64,000 bases of DNA from Lycorma delicatula (GCF_047948215.1 NC_134456.1:16834230-16898229), one strand, 5' to 3'; shown: positions 12,114-23,000, counted from the first letter of the stretch. A program made the numbers and translations. The notes: generated by a model not told the origin, from the letters alone.

Positions 12114-12917
12114 ATGAATCGGTGGAATTTAGAGAAGCTTGAGAAAGAAAAGGTAAAGAAGATATTTGAGGAGGATATCGCAAGAGGTCTGAGTAAAAAA
12201 GATAAGGTAGAAAATGTAGAAGAAGAATGGGAGAATGTTAAAAAGAAAATTCTTAAATCAGCAGAAGCAAACTTAGGCGGAACAAAGAGAACTGGTAGAA
12301 AACCTTGGATTTCAGACGATATATTGGAGCTGATGGATGAATGTACAAAATATAAGAATGCTTGTGATGAAGAAAGTAAAAGGAACTTATCGACAATTAA
12401 GAAATGCTATAAACAGCAAGTGCAAACTAGCGAAAGAAGAGTGGTTAAAGAAAAGTGTTCAGAAGTGGAAAGAGAAATGAACATTGGTAAAATAGACGGA
12501 GCATACAGGAAAGTTAAGGAAAATTTTTGGGTACATAAATTAAAATCTAATAATGTGTTGAACAAAGATGGTACACCAATATATAATACGAAAGGTAAAG
12601 TCGATAGATGGGTGGAATATATTGAAGAGTTATACAGAAGAAATGAATTAGAAAATGGTGTTATAGAGGAAGAAGAGGAGGATGAAATGGGAGAAACAAT
12701 ACTGAGATCTGAATTTAAGAGAGCATTAAAAGATTTAAATGGCAGAAAGGCTCCTGAAATAGACGGAATACCTGTAGAATTACTGCGCAGTGCAGGTGAG
12801 GAAGCGATTGATAGATTATACAAACTGGTGTGTAATATTTATGAAAAAGGGGAAGTTCCGTCAGACTTCAAAAAAAAGTGTTATAGTCATGATACCAAAG
12901 AAAACAGGGACAGATAA
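12114..12917 (+). pseudogene. LINE linker and reverse transcriptase N-terminus
   Basis: 267 codons, starting MNRWNLEKLEKEKVKKIFEE. There is a charged helical linker, then NGRKAPEIDGIPVELLRSAG (reverse transcriptase entry, with the Gly of PGIDG changed to Glu), then YEKGEVPSDFKKK. A one-base gain in an A run near 12876 (aaaaaaaa in place of the shorter run at 57602) shifts the frame, and the domain continues in the overlapping frame at 12790-13428. Confidence 0.82.
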
Positions 12918-13428
12918 ATGTGAAGAATACAGAACAATTAGTTTAACTAGTCATGCATCAAAAATCTTAACTAGAATTCTATACAGAAGAATTGAGAGGA
13001 GAGTGGAAGAAGTGTTAGGAGAAGACCAATTTGGTTTCAGGAAAAGTATAGGGACAAGGGAAGCAATTTTAGGCCTCAGATTAATAGTAGAAGGAAGATT
13101 AAAGAAAAACAAACCAACATACTTGGCGTTTATAGACCTAGAAAGGGCATTCGATAATATAGACTGGAATAAAATGTTCAGCATTTTAAAAAAATTAGGG
13201 TTCAAATACAGAGATAGAAAAACAATTGCTAACATGTACAGGAACCAAACAGCAACAGTAATAATTGAAGAACATAAGAAAGAAGCCGTAATAAGAAAGG
13301 GAGTCCGACAAGGATGTTCCCTATTCCCGTTACTTTTTAATCTTTACATGGAACTAGCAGTTAATGATGTTAAAGAACAATTTAGATTCGGAGTAACAGT
13401 ACAAGGTGAAAAGATAAAGCTGCTATGA
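12790..13428 (+). pseudogene. LINE reverse transcriptase palm
   Basis: The useful part starts near codon 30 (SVIVMIPKKTGTDKCEEYRT). It contains QFGFRKSIGTREAI, YLAFIDLERAFDNIDWNKMF (catalytic-Asp-bearing motif A) and VRQGCSLFPLLFNLYMEL. It stops at TGA 13426-13428, exactly at the Arg codon of the RFADD box, so the catalytic FADDIVII lies just beyond the stop (to about 13455). Confidence 0.85.
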
Positions 13429-13482
13429 TTTGCTGATGATATAGTAATTATAGCCAAGAGTAAAAAGGATTTAGAAGAAACA

Positions 13483-14059
13483 ATGAATAGAATAGAAGAA
13501 GTCCTGCGCAAGAACTATCGCATGAAAATAAACAAGAACAAAGCAAAAGTAATGAAATGTATTAGAAATAACAAAGATGGACCACTGAATGTAAAAATAG
13601 GAGGAGAAAAGATTATGGAGGTAGAAGAATTTAGTTATTTGGGAAGTAGAATTAGTAAAGATGGATGAAGCAGGAGCGATATAAAAATTCTGAATAGCAC
13701 AAGCGAAATGAGCCTTCAGTCAGAAATATATTTTGTTTACATCAAAAATTAACTTAAATGTCAGGAAAAAAATTTTGAAAGTATATGTTTGGAGTGTCGC
13801 TTTATATGTAAGTGAAGCTTCGACAATCGGAGTATCTGAGAAGAAAAGATTAGAAGCTTTTGAAACGTGGTGCTATAGGAGAATGTTAAAAATCAGATGG
13901 GTGGATAAAGTGATAAATGAAGAGGTATTGCGGCAAATAGATGAAGAAAGAAGCATTTGGAAAAATATAGTTAAAAGAAGAGACAGACTTATAGGCCACA
14001 TACTAAGGCATCCTGGAATAGTCGCTTTAATAGAGAGCTGCATCAAACCAGTCGAATGA
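13483..14059 (+). pseudogene. LINE reverse transcriptase thumb and C-terminal domain
   Basis: Two open pieces (13483-13668 and 13733-14059). The first has YRMKINKNKAKVMK and EVEEFSYLGSRISKDG before a stop. The second has SVALYVSEASTIGVSEKKRL, ETWCYRRMLKIRWVDKV and ERSIWKNIVKRRDRLIGHIL. The second is cut short by the 131-base deletion that removes the C-terminal Cys/Arg-rich segment. Confidence 0.8.
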
Positions 14060-14089
14060 CTGAAGACAAAAAAAATCATGGGACTGAAA

Positions 14090-14959
14090 AAATAGGTCTA
14101 CTGAGAATTGCACTTTGGTGTATGCGGTGTGCAGTAGACCACTCTCTAATGAAAGAAACTATAAAAAGGAAATGAAATGTAAAAAGAGGCCTTTTTAATG
14201 AAGTGTTAGTAGACCTGAGTATGGTGATGGTCTTCATTTGAATTGTAAATTTAAAAAATGATATCATGCTTCACTCAAATCAGTAATAGCTTTTTTAAAT
14301 TACTGTAAATTTGCATTACCGTAAATTTAAGGTATCTTTTTCTCAAACTATTCCAGATAAACTGGATGAAATTTGTCACACAGCTCTTCCTGATCTATAT
14401 GTTAAGACTTTCATAAAAAAATCAGTAATAAATGTACCTTTTAAAAAAATTTCATGTTAAATATATCAAACTCAAAGACCAATTAGCACTACGTTGTAGA
14501 AAAAAGGCTGCTGAATCAACATTTGGTTTATTCGAAAGTTCTACCTAGTAAATGTAAAATCATTAAATTGACATGCTAAATAAGTGAACTGTTAACTTCT
14601 TAAATATTTCATATTTAAAAAATATTAATAAGTAATATTAAATAATCATAAAACATATGATGTTTTAGCATTCTTCATCAGGTCTAGTTTTATGAGTAGA
14701 GGTGGTAAAAACATTTTTTGGCCAGTGTAACATTTTGTAAAGCCACTTTGGTGACCCGATAATAAATCCCATTTTTTGACATAGTATTTGTTGAAACGTG
14801 CAAATTCCTGAGTTCACAACTCACAAATTAGGTCGTCTCAGTTCTGCTTGAGTAATGTTGAGGGTCAGTATTTGATTCTTCTGTAATGTAATTTCATTTT
14901 GTCATTTAGAATGTCATTTATTTATTTCACATCTCATTCTCATATACAACTACAGTAAT
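14090..14959. other. AT-rich stretch with no recognised gene
   Basis: Short degenerate text; nothing I can assign. Confidence 0.45.
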
Positions 14960-15215
14960 ATCAAAAACAGTGGGTTAAACTTATCGACATATTATGATTA
15001 AATGTGTGTAATGTTAAATTAGAAAAACATTGTTTGAAATTTGGCATAACCTACAAATGTTACCTGAACTTAAAAATAAACTAGCACGTGCTTTTTTCAT
15101 CTCTTCCTGGATGAGTTGCAGTTTTTAAACTAAATATTTGGTGTTTGAGGACTTTTTGTAGTTAACAACAGAAACAAAATAACAAACGAACGATAAACTC
15201 TAATAACATGTAAAC
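14960..15215 (-). repeat. Dispersed repeat with zinc-finger-like coding segment, copy 2
   Basis: Inverted copy of 566-826. On the minus strand the frame reads QLIQEEMKKARASLFLSSGN and then ICRLCQISNNVFLI before a stop. The peptide SSGNICRLCQIS is identical in both copies, and the ATG of EEMKKARASL could be its start. Similarity continues past the stop through cactgtttttgata, so the repeated unit is larger than the open segment. Parent gene not identified. Confidence 0.5.
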
Positions 15216-15221
15216 ACTACC

Positions 15222-15560
15222 CGAACAATATATATATAATTGATGTTTGTCTGTCTGTATCTCTTATGCCTTCTTAAACCGTTCTACCGATTGCGATAAA
15301 CGGTGAATTATTGTACGCACACCCGCGAAGGTTTCTGAATTAGTTTGGACCCGCAAGGTGGCGTTGGGGTCGAGATATTTAGAAAAATTGTATTTATGGT
15401 CCGATTTGGCTCGTATTCAGAATCTTTATTAGTTATGTGAAAAGAAATACTTTTGCGAAAAATGAAATAGAGAGAAAGGAAAAAGGGAAAGGTTAAATTT
15501 TCCATTTAATTTTTGGATTGGAGCCGCTAGGTGTCGAGATATTAACTAAACAAATATACA
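15222..15560. repeat. Probable second 5' end of a Helitron-like repeat
   Basis: Starts in a short TA run and continues with tgtctgtctgtatctcttat and accgttctaccgattgcg. This is the same layout (TA run, repeated tg/tc words, a phrase ending ccgattt or ccgattg) as the start of the next element at 15570. No 3' end of its own is evident. Confidence 0.3.
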
Positions 15561-15569
15561 AACAGACCT

Positions 15570-15958
15570 TCTATATATATAAAAGACAATGTTCGTATGT
15601 GTATCCGCTACAGACTAAAAAACTACCGGACCGATTTACGGGCGGGTTTTTGCAAAACGGTCCGCGTTGTCCGGAGATGATTTAAAGCTATTGAAAGCTG
15701 TTTTGACATTCGGATTAATTTACATTCTGACTTTTATAAAGTGAAAGGTAAACATTTTGTGAATTTCCGTAATGTTCAGTATTAATTGTGATGATTTTGC
15801 AGCCATTTCTCTTTTTGTTAAAAAGTTATTTTCCACCGACTACTATATTTAGAGTGGTTTTAATAATGTCTAGAGTGGTTTGAAAGGTTAAATTTTGTGA
15901 GGTTCGTAATGTTCAGTTTTTTAATGTTTTATCAAACTTTCAATTGCGTTCATTTAAT

Positions 15959-15990
<32 letters not shown>

Positions 15991-16030
15991 CTCAAATCTA
16001 ACAGTAGCGAAGCATTGCCAGGTCTGCTAG
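15570..16030 (+). mobile_element. Helitron-like non-autonomous element (candidate)
   Basis: Begins TCTATATATATAAAAGACA and ends gcattgccaggtctgCTAG followed by T, which fits the Helitron rule of 5' TC and 3' CTAG with a T after the end. The base before the TC is T, where A is expected. No TIR and no target duplication are visible, and there is no coding capacity. A (TA)n microsatellite at 15962-15990 sits inside. A convincing 3' hairpin is not clear, so the class is tentative. Confidence 0.45.
15962..15990. repeat. (TA)n microsatellite
   Basis: About 14 TA units inside the Helitron-like element. Confidence 0.9.
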
Positions 16031-16736
16031 TAATAAGTAATTATGGAATTTTCAGTTAAATCGCTTAAGTAGTTTTTGAGTTATTAGGGCACACACAAAA
16101 CGACTATTGTCTTACGAAAAGAAATCATGTACTTAAATCTATATAGGGTTATTTAAAAGTTTTACTTTTACTTACTATTTTCACTTGCCTATTTTTACTT
16201 ATTTATTTTTTTAATTTCATAAATTAAGTAATATTTTACTGACTGTACTGTCAAATACAAGTCTTTATACCTAATTTTCCTTTATAAATGTACTTTTTAA
16301 ATTTATGTAGTAAATATTTAAAACAAATAATTTTTTTGTCATTATCACTCCAAAACACTTAAATTGTTCAATTATCTGAAAATATCTTAAGAAAGATAGA
16401 GGATAATAGTGTTGAAAATTACAATAGTTAATCACAGCATTATGAAACAATCAGTGCAATAAGAGTACAGATCTCAATCAGTAAAGCATCAAAAAGGAAT
16501 TCCATCAGAAAAAAGGAATTCAAAATTATATATTCTGAACTATAATATACTACTACTACTACCACCATCTGTTACTTTAGAAAAGAGTGGTCATCAACCT
16601 GGTGAAATTGGTAGTGTAGAAAAGGTACTTAATTTGGATTCATACCCAGGACCAATGTACAAAATGTTGAGTACTACCTATTCAGTTACGGAGGTTGGCA
16701 CTAATTAATTAAATTAAATTACATATTTAAATTAAT
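16031..16736. other. AT-rich stretch downstream of the SH2 gene
   Basis: No gene or repeat recognised. It lies beyond the candidate poly(A) signals of the SH2 gene. Confidence 0.45.
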
Positions 16737-16746
16737 TTTATTTATT
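16737..16746 (-). promoter_or_regulatory. Candidate polyadenylation signals of the SH2 gene
   Basis: Two overlapping AATAAA hexamers on the minus strand, about 155 bases after the TAG stop of the last SH2 exon. They would give a short 3' UTR. In DNA this AT-rich, AATAAA is common by chance, so this is only a position-based suggestion. Confidence 0.35.
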
Positions 16747-16899
16747 TTCAACAAAATTATAAATGTAAGATTTATATCACAATATTCTTCAACATAAAAT
16801 TGTTTCATAGATGAATAATATATAAATAATCATAGCGTATTTAAATCCTGTATTTCAAATTATTTTAAAATAAAAGATTTAAAAAAAAATCCATTTATC

Positions 16900-17028
16900 C
16901 TAAAAACCAGATTCTTCATACACAGGAGAAGAAGTTAGTAATGTTTTTCCAGCTCTCTCACCTCGACTGAATAGTATTAATTCCTCCATATGATAATTTC
17001 GGACTAGTTCTTCAACTGAAGCAAATGC
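16900..17028 (-). CDS. SH2 adaptor gene, last coding exon (SH2 C-terminus and stop)
   Basis: A 43-codon exon after acceptor ATTTCAG, phase 0, ending in TAG at 16902-16900. It encodes residues 159-200: AFASVEELVRNYHMEELILF and then a short basic segment with GERAGKTLLTSSPVY. The S-VEELV-NY helix (alpha-B) and the LIL segment before a Gly/Lys-rich loop match the end of SLP-76/BLNK/CLNK-type SH2 domains. The protein ends only a few residues after the domain, as in that family. The complete predicted chain is about 200 residues, much shorter than the vertebrate adaptors, which have long proline- and tyrosine-rich N-termini. It is likely a cytoplasmic or membrane-tethered phosphotyrosine-binding adaptor without enzyme activity (inference). 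Confidence 0.83.
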   Translation of the reverse strand, partial: AFASVEELVRNYHMEELILFSRGERAGKTLLTSSPVYEESGF

Positions 17029-17099
17029 CTGAAATAATACATTTATATTAAAAAAAATAGCTACTTTGATTCTTGTGTGTGACACATATTTTCTTAATA

Positions 17100-17500
17100 T
17101 TATTTGAGCTGCAGTTCTGATATTTGAGCTGCAGTTCTACTATTAAGTATCTAAAATACAAACACTTTAAACCCAAAACTTCTTTGTCATTGCAGTTTCT
17201 AATGTAATTCACTAGGATGTGGCTCACTGTTAAGTGGCAGTCCCTTCGTATGCATACTAGTGCGTTTACTGCTGGCATCAGATACCTGTTATTACTCTCG
17301 TGTGACCTATTCGCAATTGACAGAGGACCACTTCCTCATGACGAATGTTCCTGTATGAGGAATCCTGTGGCAACTCAGTCCTATGTGCTGGAGTTTATCT
17401 ACTGTAGCCGTCCAGTCATCTTGCCACTTGGCGTTCATTACCCGGAATCCCACTGTGGCTAGGAATCCAACAGAAACTCACTTGTTTGTGATGGTACAAT
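17100..17500 (-). pseudogene. Jockey-like LINE fragment: RNase H and Cys/His end
   Basis: On the minus strand, with a few frame changes, it reads LHSLKSEYGRDC, VSFCWIPSHSGIPGNERQVA and then CIRRDCHLTVSHILVN. The phrase FCW-x-PSH-x-GI-x-GNE is the RNase H block of Jockey-type non-LTR elements, and the C-x-x-C-H-T-V-x-H-I-L end is their usual C-terminal zinc-knuckle-like tail. GC content is higher than the surroundings. It sits in the last intron of the SH2 gene in the same orientation as that gene. Its 5' side merges with the left arm of the inverted repeat at 17505. Confidence 0.7.
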
Positions 17501-17504
17501 CTCT

Positions 17505-18765
17505 TCCATATTCACTTTTAAGGCTATGTAAAATATGGTGTACTTCCCAGATCACACACAAAAAAAAGGACAGTTGCTTTGTATAGGTTAGTATGAATAC
17601 TGCAACTGGAATTTTAGGCAGTTCCTGCAACTGCTGCATATCAAAACAGGAGAGCCTATTTTTCCATTTGGATCATTTCAATTTCCTAGATATGGTTATA
17701 GTACTCTTATAAATACTACTGGTTATAGTACTCATCTAGTAAAGTATTTTTTATTTCAGCCTCATCTGCTAGCTAATCGCATTTTTTTCTAACACAAAAA
17801 TTACACTTGTCAGTCACAGGAAACCCAAATCCAGGATACAGAGTGTTTTTAAAATGGTGGGCTGGCTAAACTTTTTCAGATTCTACTTGTAAAACTAAAC
17901 AAAAAATATCTTAGTAAAAATGGCAATTTCTCCTTCGTTCTCCCCAATCCCCATTTTGTTATTTTTATATAAAAATTTTTATCTCAAGTTTGGATAGAGG
18001 AATCACATTAATATTTGGTAAGCGTCTTTGTAATAAAGTTTTTAAATAAGCAAAAAATCAGGAATTAATTAAAAAAATGGTGTCAATCTCGGATAATTAG
18101 TTTTATTTTTTTAAATTATTAGGTCCATTATTGTGAAAAAATTATTACCTAATTTGATACTAATTTACAATATTACAATTAACAAGAATTAAAAAAAATA
18201 AATTTAATCTAATTGAGTGAAAAGTGGAGGACATGAAAACACAAAATTGCAACATAAATTTTCTGCCATAACTTGATTATTTTTTAACAAATTAAAAAAA
18301 AAGACATTTTGTTCAAAACAAGACCTAATATTTTAGCAAATAACAAAAATTTTGATAAAAACTAATATTTACAGCAATATATATAACGGATTGCAAAAAA
18401 ACGTGGCCACCATTTTGTAATTTGCAAAGGTATTTGGTTCCTGATTTTTTTCTAATTTTAAAACTTTATTACTAAGATGCTTACCAATCATTACTGTGAT
18501 TTGTCTATCTGAACTTGAGATATAAATTTTTATGAAAAAATGGGGAACGAGGAGAATGAAGGAGAAATTGTCATTTTTACTAAGATTTTTTGTTTAATTT
18601 TACAAGTAGAATACAAAAACGTTTAACCAGCCCGCCATTTTAGAAACACTAACTGTTTTTTTTCTAATTTTTTTTTGTCTTCTTTTTTTTGTGCGTAATC
18701 TTGGAAGTACACTACACCATATTTTTACAAAGCCTAAAAAGTGAATATGGAAGAGATTGAAAAGA
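17505..18765. repeat. Long imperfect inverted repeat (foldback) in the last SH2 intron
   Basis: The left arm has two blocks, 17505-17580 and 17842-18090, and the right arm is about 18395-18765. Reversing the right arm gives a close match to both left blocks: ctcttccatattcactttt/ggc, then the AAAATGG-GGGCTGG terminus, ctacttgtaaaa-taaacaaa, cttagtaaaaatg-caattt and tctcaagtt. I judge by eye that about four bases in five match. The left arm carries an extra ~260 bases (17581-17841). The spacer is about 300 bases of AT-rich DNA. Part of each arm encodes the same Jockey-like text (LKSEYGRD), so the structure includes LINE sequence. Confidence 0.75.
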
Positions 18766-21234
18766 AATCTCATCTGCATTAGTAAATTTTATAACTGGAA
18801 GAAATTTAAATCTTGTCTCTATAGTTCTTATTTGCAGGTGATTGTGGGGAAGAGAATAAAAAATTTGTAATGCAACAAAATGTGATAAAACTGTAATATT
18901 ACATTTTACTGTAAGGGGTTATTCATTTCTGTCTGTAGAGAGTATTTGGTAAGGTAGAGAAAAAACTCAGAAAATATGAAGTAATTCTAAATTTAAAAAA
19001 GTACAATCAAATTTATAAAAAATTTAATGAGTGAAAAAAATTAGGAACATTTTAAATATATATTTCAAGTGAAGTAAAAACTGTCAGGGATACAAAAGTT
19101 AAAAAGAATATTCATAAAAAAATCTAGAACAAAGGATGGTTATTACTGTAAAAGTACAGTAATACCAAGTAAAGTTCTTGTCTTGTACTATCTACAACTC
19201 GGACAATCTAAGAAAGTCATTTTCATTAAGAACAGTGTTGCTGAAAAAAATCCCAATCAGCCAATGATCTTCAAATAAAAAAATAAATATAGGATTTGAA
19301 ATGCTATAAGAAAACGTACATGCGAGGAAGGATGCAATTGTGTGAAGAAAAAAAGGAATAAAATTTAAGAATTTTTTGTGTATTCTGTAAACGTGTTAGT
19401 TAACAAGTTTACATTTTTTCATTATAGAATTATGAAATTAAATTATTTTTGTAATAGAATAAAAATATTGTTTTGGAATTTAAATTGTTTATTATTTGAA
19501 TTTCACTAAAGAAATTTTTTTCTTTAAATTCCCATTAAAAATTCAGTGACATTCAAAAACAGTATGTTCATTTTATTTTTTCAACTTACCCAAAAAGTTT
19601 TTAAAAATTAGTAATCTAATATAAGATTTTTCTTATTTTAATTATATTTTTTTAAATTGAATTTTCAGAGTGTGGGTTTTTGCTTAAATAATTTTTTCCA
19701 TTTTATCAACACTTATAATATAGTGTGCAGAACTGGGTTTAGAAAGTCTGCTCCTCAAGTAAGATTTTCAATCTTGAAAAGTTTAAGAAAATTGACAAAC
19801 AGAAAATTGGGGGGGTTTAAAAGTTTATTTATTTATTTGAGTGGTTATTTAGTGTATTAAGCTGGTTCAAATTGGCGAAATGTTACTTAACAAGACTAAA
19901 AAAGTATAGTTATTAAAAACAAAAAAAAAATATGCGAAGATAGGATCAGAAATTAAGATAGAGCTGGAATATGTTTAGTAAAATATTTGTGCCAACTTTC
20001 AACTTTGTCAAAGGATTTATGCAAAATCTGTTTAGAAACAATTTTGAATATTTCTCATCCCTAATTCCAGTTGATTTAAAATGTATACATATTTTTTTTA
20101 TGATCGTTATGCAAAAAGTCAAAATTAAAAATTGTGAAACTTACCTTTCTACCTTTCTTAATTTTGTAAAACTGTAATGCTATGAATGCTCCTATATAAT
20201 AATTTTTTTAACGATTTTCAGAAGATTTATGTTAAACCAGTCTGGAAATATTAATAAAAATACAGGCCAACACATGTACTTACATCTTCTGAAAATTTTC
20301 TGGTACTTATTTTTGCGTTTTTTCGACTACGGGGGTATTTCAGTGTCAACATTGTAAATACCATGATAGCAAAAATTTTGACAGATTGCTATACTTTCCC
20401 TTTATAATCTTGCTGTAGACAGCGTAGACCTATGGAGGGAAATTAATAGTGCTTCCAGAAATTTGTATCATATATTTTCAATATGATTAGGTGGTGTAGT
20501 TTGCCAGAAAGGCACTGAAGCATCTTTTCTATTTAAATTGTTTCAGACAGTGATCTCTTGTGCAAAAATAAAACGGACATTTGTATTTTAGCAAAAGCCT
20601 CATTAATAGCTTAATGTCACAATGATATTGAATTATCACATAAGAAAATAGACTGCAAAAGAAAAAAGAATGAGAAAACTATTTATTTGTGCATATGAGC
20701 ATGAATAAAGAAATGATGCCACCTTGAAAATAAAAGTATGAGTGAGAACTCATATTACCTTTCTCATCTGCAGGAAGCTAATGGCTATTTTCATCATGAT
20801 GGCATATACCACTAAATTGTCATATTTTGTTAGTGCCTGAATTAAATGGATACTGATATCACAATGTACTCGTATTAAGTGCTGGTACTTTAGCCTTTGG
20901 GCTTATTCCAAAGCACTAGAGAGGAAATAAAGCTATCAGTCCTTTTGTTAATCCCCACCAGATCAACTGGGGATGGCTGTCAGGGCCTGATCCTGGTATA
21001 TTCGGTTGGGGCTGATGCTCACAGAATAAAGGATGGATGATGAAAAAGGAGTTTACATCCTCAAACGAATTGTTCTACAAAATGAACAGCCATCCCTCAA
21101 AGGTAAGTTTATTTCATCTTCTTTATGAACACTTTTACTATCATTCTCAGTTTCTCTCACTCTATAAGCAGGATTTCTTCTAACCCATGTGGTGATTTTT
21201 ATCTTCTATACAACATCATACTTCTTTTAATCTT

Positions 21235-22510
21235 CTATGTCTTTATTTTTTTCTTTTAGCCACCTTTTCCTAGCTTTATGTGTCTCTCTCTCTTTAATTC
21301 ATAATTCAGTTATCGATAGATTGCTCTATTGTATTCTTCTTCTTTACTTTTATATTTTTTCTTACATTTTTTGTATTGTTTCCGGTATTACCCAAGGTTT
21401 CTTTGCCTGGGTGCCTTTACAGAACATGATTCCTTTCTCTGTAGTTTTCCTCATAGATGATTTTATCCTTAGCCACATTTCCAATGCCGGTTCATTTTCC
21501 CGTTTACCTTGAGTAACTACTCAACTCCCAAACCTAACTCAAGGGTCAGACCCTAACTCAAGGTCCCATTTACCTTGAGTAAGTACCTAACTACCTTTGT
21601 CATCATTTCACCCACTTCTACTCTCCCCCATGTCCTCTATATTCCCTCTATATTTGATTTCTTCACCTTCATTGCAGTTTGAATTCTTTTTAATTTTCTT
21701 TTCTTTTCCATCATTAATAGAATATGATCACTTCATTGTTGGCTCTTGGAAACCCATTTTTCTTCTTAACAGCATTCTTTTATCTATTTTCAACCAAAAA
21801 ATGATTTATCTGAAAGTGAAAGCCATCTGTTGGTCTTCTCCAAGTATATCTTCTTTGTTTATGATTCTTAAAAAAATGTATTCGTAATGAACAAATTCTT
21901 CTCTTGACAGAATTGAACCAGCCTGTCTCCTCTTTCATTTTGTGTTTCCAATCCGAACTTGCTCGTTGTCTTTCCATCTTCGCCTTCTTTCACCACTGCG
22001 TTCTAATCTTCTATATTTATTTTACAGCAATCATACTCAATTTCTAATAAGAACTCAATGTTATTGTACATCTTTTCAATATCTTCGCCTTTATACTCCG
22101 ACATTGGCAGGAACTATAGGTCTTTTGGCAGCATTCCCAATCCTAAAAGCCATCACTTATCATTCAGATAAGTTTCTTTTTATATTCTTCTTGCTATACT
22201 GTTTTTTACAGCTTAAAACTGTAAAAGTAAAATTGTTTAAAGATTTACAGCTTACTTTGTTTTTTCCTCTTTCAATTCCTGATTAATATAAGGTAACTTC
22301 ATCACTTTCCAACTCTCCTCTTCCCATCTTACCTCGCTTATCCCTACTATAACAATTTTGTTATTTTTATCTAAGTTTTTCAACTTACCTGATGGCAATA
22401 ATGTTCTCACATTCCATGTACCTATCTTCAATGCTGTATTTTTTCTATGACATTCTTTATGCTGCTTTCCCTGAAGATTCAAACAGGAAGTCATTTTCTT
22501 CTGGAATAAA
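21235..22510 (-). mobile_element. Fragment of a second, more diverged endonuclease LINE
   Basis: Read on the minus strand from 22510 downwards: LKIGTWNVRTLLPSGKLKNL (the endonuclease start), IVIVGISEVRWEEE, FFKNHKQRRYTWRRPTDG near 21850, and KNAVKKKNGFPRANNEVI near 21750. It is followed by a linker piece with KKPWVIPETIQKM near 21390. The order is endonuclease then linker, as in other LINEs, but no reverse transcriptase follows. It is related to, but clearly distinct from, the family at 11285. It lies in the third SH2 intron in the same orientation as the gene. Confidence 0.65.
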
Positions 22511-22761
22511 GAAGACAAAAGAAGACATTACCGTAATGCCTGATTAGGAAAAGTATTAGTATTCTGTTGCCTTCCTATAGAAGTTTCTTCCAACTTTGAG
22601 GGTGAGTTCTCACTCGTAGGACAATAGTGCCCCAAACCCTTACCACTTATACTTCCTGTAAAAAGGTCATTGACACTGGGTAGGGGTGGAGCTTTTATTC
22701 TGGAGCTGTTTGGCCCTTCGCTCATTAGCCACTTGTATAAATTATACCAACCAACTTTAAT

Positions 22762-22803
22762 ATATATAATCCTATATCTATATATATATATAGGATTATA
22801 TAT
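22762..22803. repeat. Short inverted repeat near an SH2 donor site
   Basis: Arms 22762-22777 and 22788-22803 (16 bp, atataggattatatat and its complement) around a TA-rich loop, 45 bases inside the intron from the donor of exon 22849-23000. Confidence 0.8.
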
Positions 22804-22848
22804 GTATATAGGAAGTTGACAATATAATAAGTAAAAACAAATACTTAC

Positions 22849-23000
22849 TGGTTCATTTTGTTTACGTGTGCCAAGCGCAAATAGACCATCTTCTCTATGT
22901 CGAATAAGAATGTTAAAAGGTCTATGCCGATGCCATAAAGTTAAGGTCAAGGCATTATTACCAGATCCAGATGGCCTCACAAGAAAACAACCTTGGCCTC
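22849..23000 (-). CDS. SH2 adaptor gene, third exon (SH2 core, FLVR motif)
   Basis: A 152-base exon with acceptor TGTTTAG and donor GTAAGT. It starts with two bases that complete a Gly codon and then gives 50 full codons (residues 109-158). It contains the SH2 signature FLVRPSGSG (residues 113-121), in which Arg116 is the expected phosphate-binding arginine. The strands ALTLTLWHRHRP and FNILIRHREDGLFALGT follow. The pattern of an FN-I-IR strand followed by FALGT is, from memory of the family, closest to the SLP-76/BLNK/CLNK adaptor SH2 domains and not to the Src or SOCS types. There is no stop or frameshift. The downstream intron is phase 0 and about 5.8 kb long. Confidence 0.85.

Larger units (their letters stand above)
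11285..14075 (+). mobile_element. APE-type LINE copy, 5'-truncated and internally deleted
   Basis: It starts within the 5' untranslated region (text ctccgggtggggactactaa) and runs through endonuclease, linker and reverse transcriptase to the typical end caaaccagtcgaatgactga followed by agacaaaaaaaa. Compared with the 3' end at 42715-42965, about 131 bases are missing near 14032 (tttaata joined directly to gagagctg). The coding frame is broken at about 11970, 12880, 13426 (TGA replacing the Arg of RFADD), 13666 and after 13680. The nucleotide match to the 57145 copy is very close over long blocks, so the two are young relatives. Confidence 0.88.

Noticed and set aside
17217..17586. Plus-strand open frames near 17.2-17.6 kb as a small gene
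   Set aside because: The minus strand of the same DNA encodes Jockey-like RNase H text (FCWIPSHSGIPGNE), so the plus frames are shadows.
21597..22286. Plus-strand frames rich in Phe, Leu and Ser as membrane proteins
   Set aside because: They are the complement of LINE endonuclease and linker text on the minus strand; apparent hydrophobicity comes from T-rich codons.
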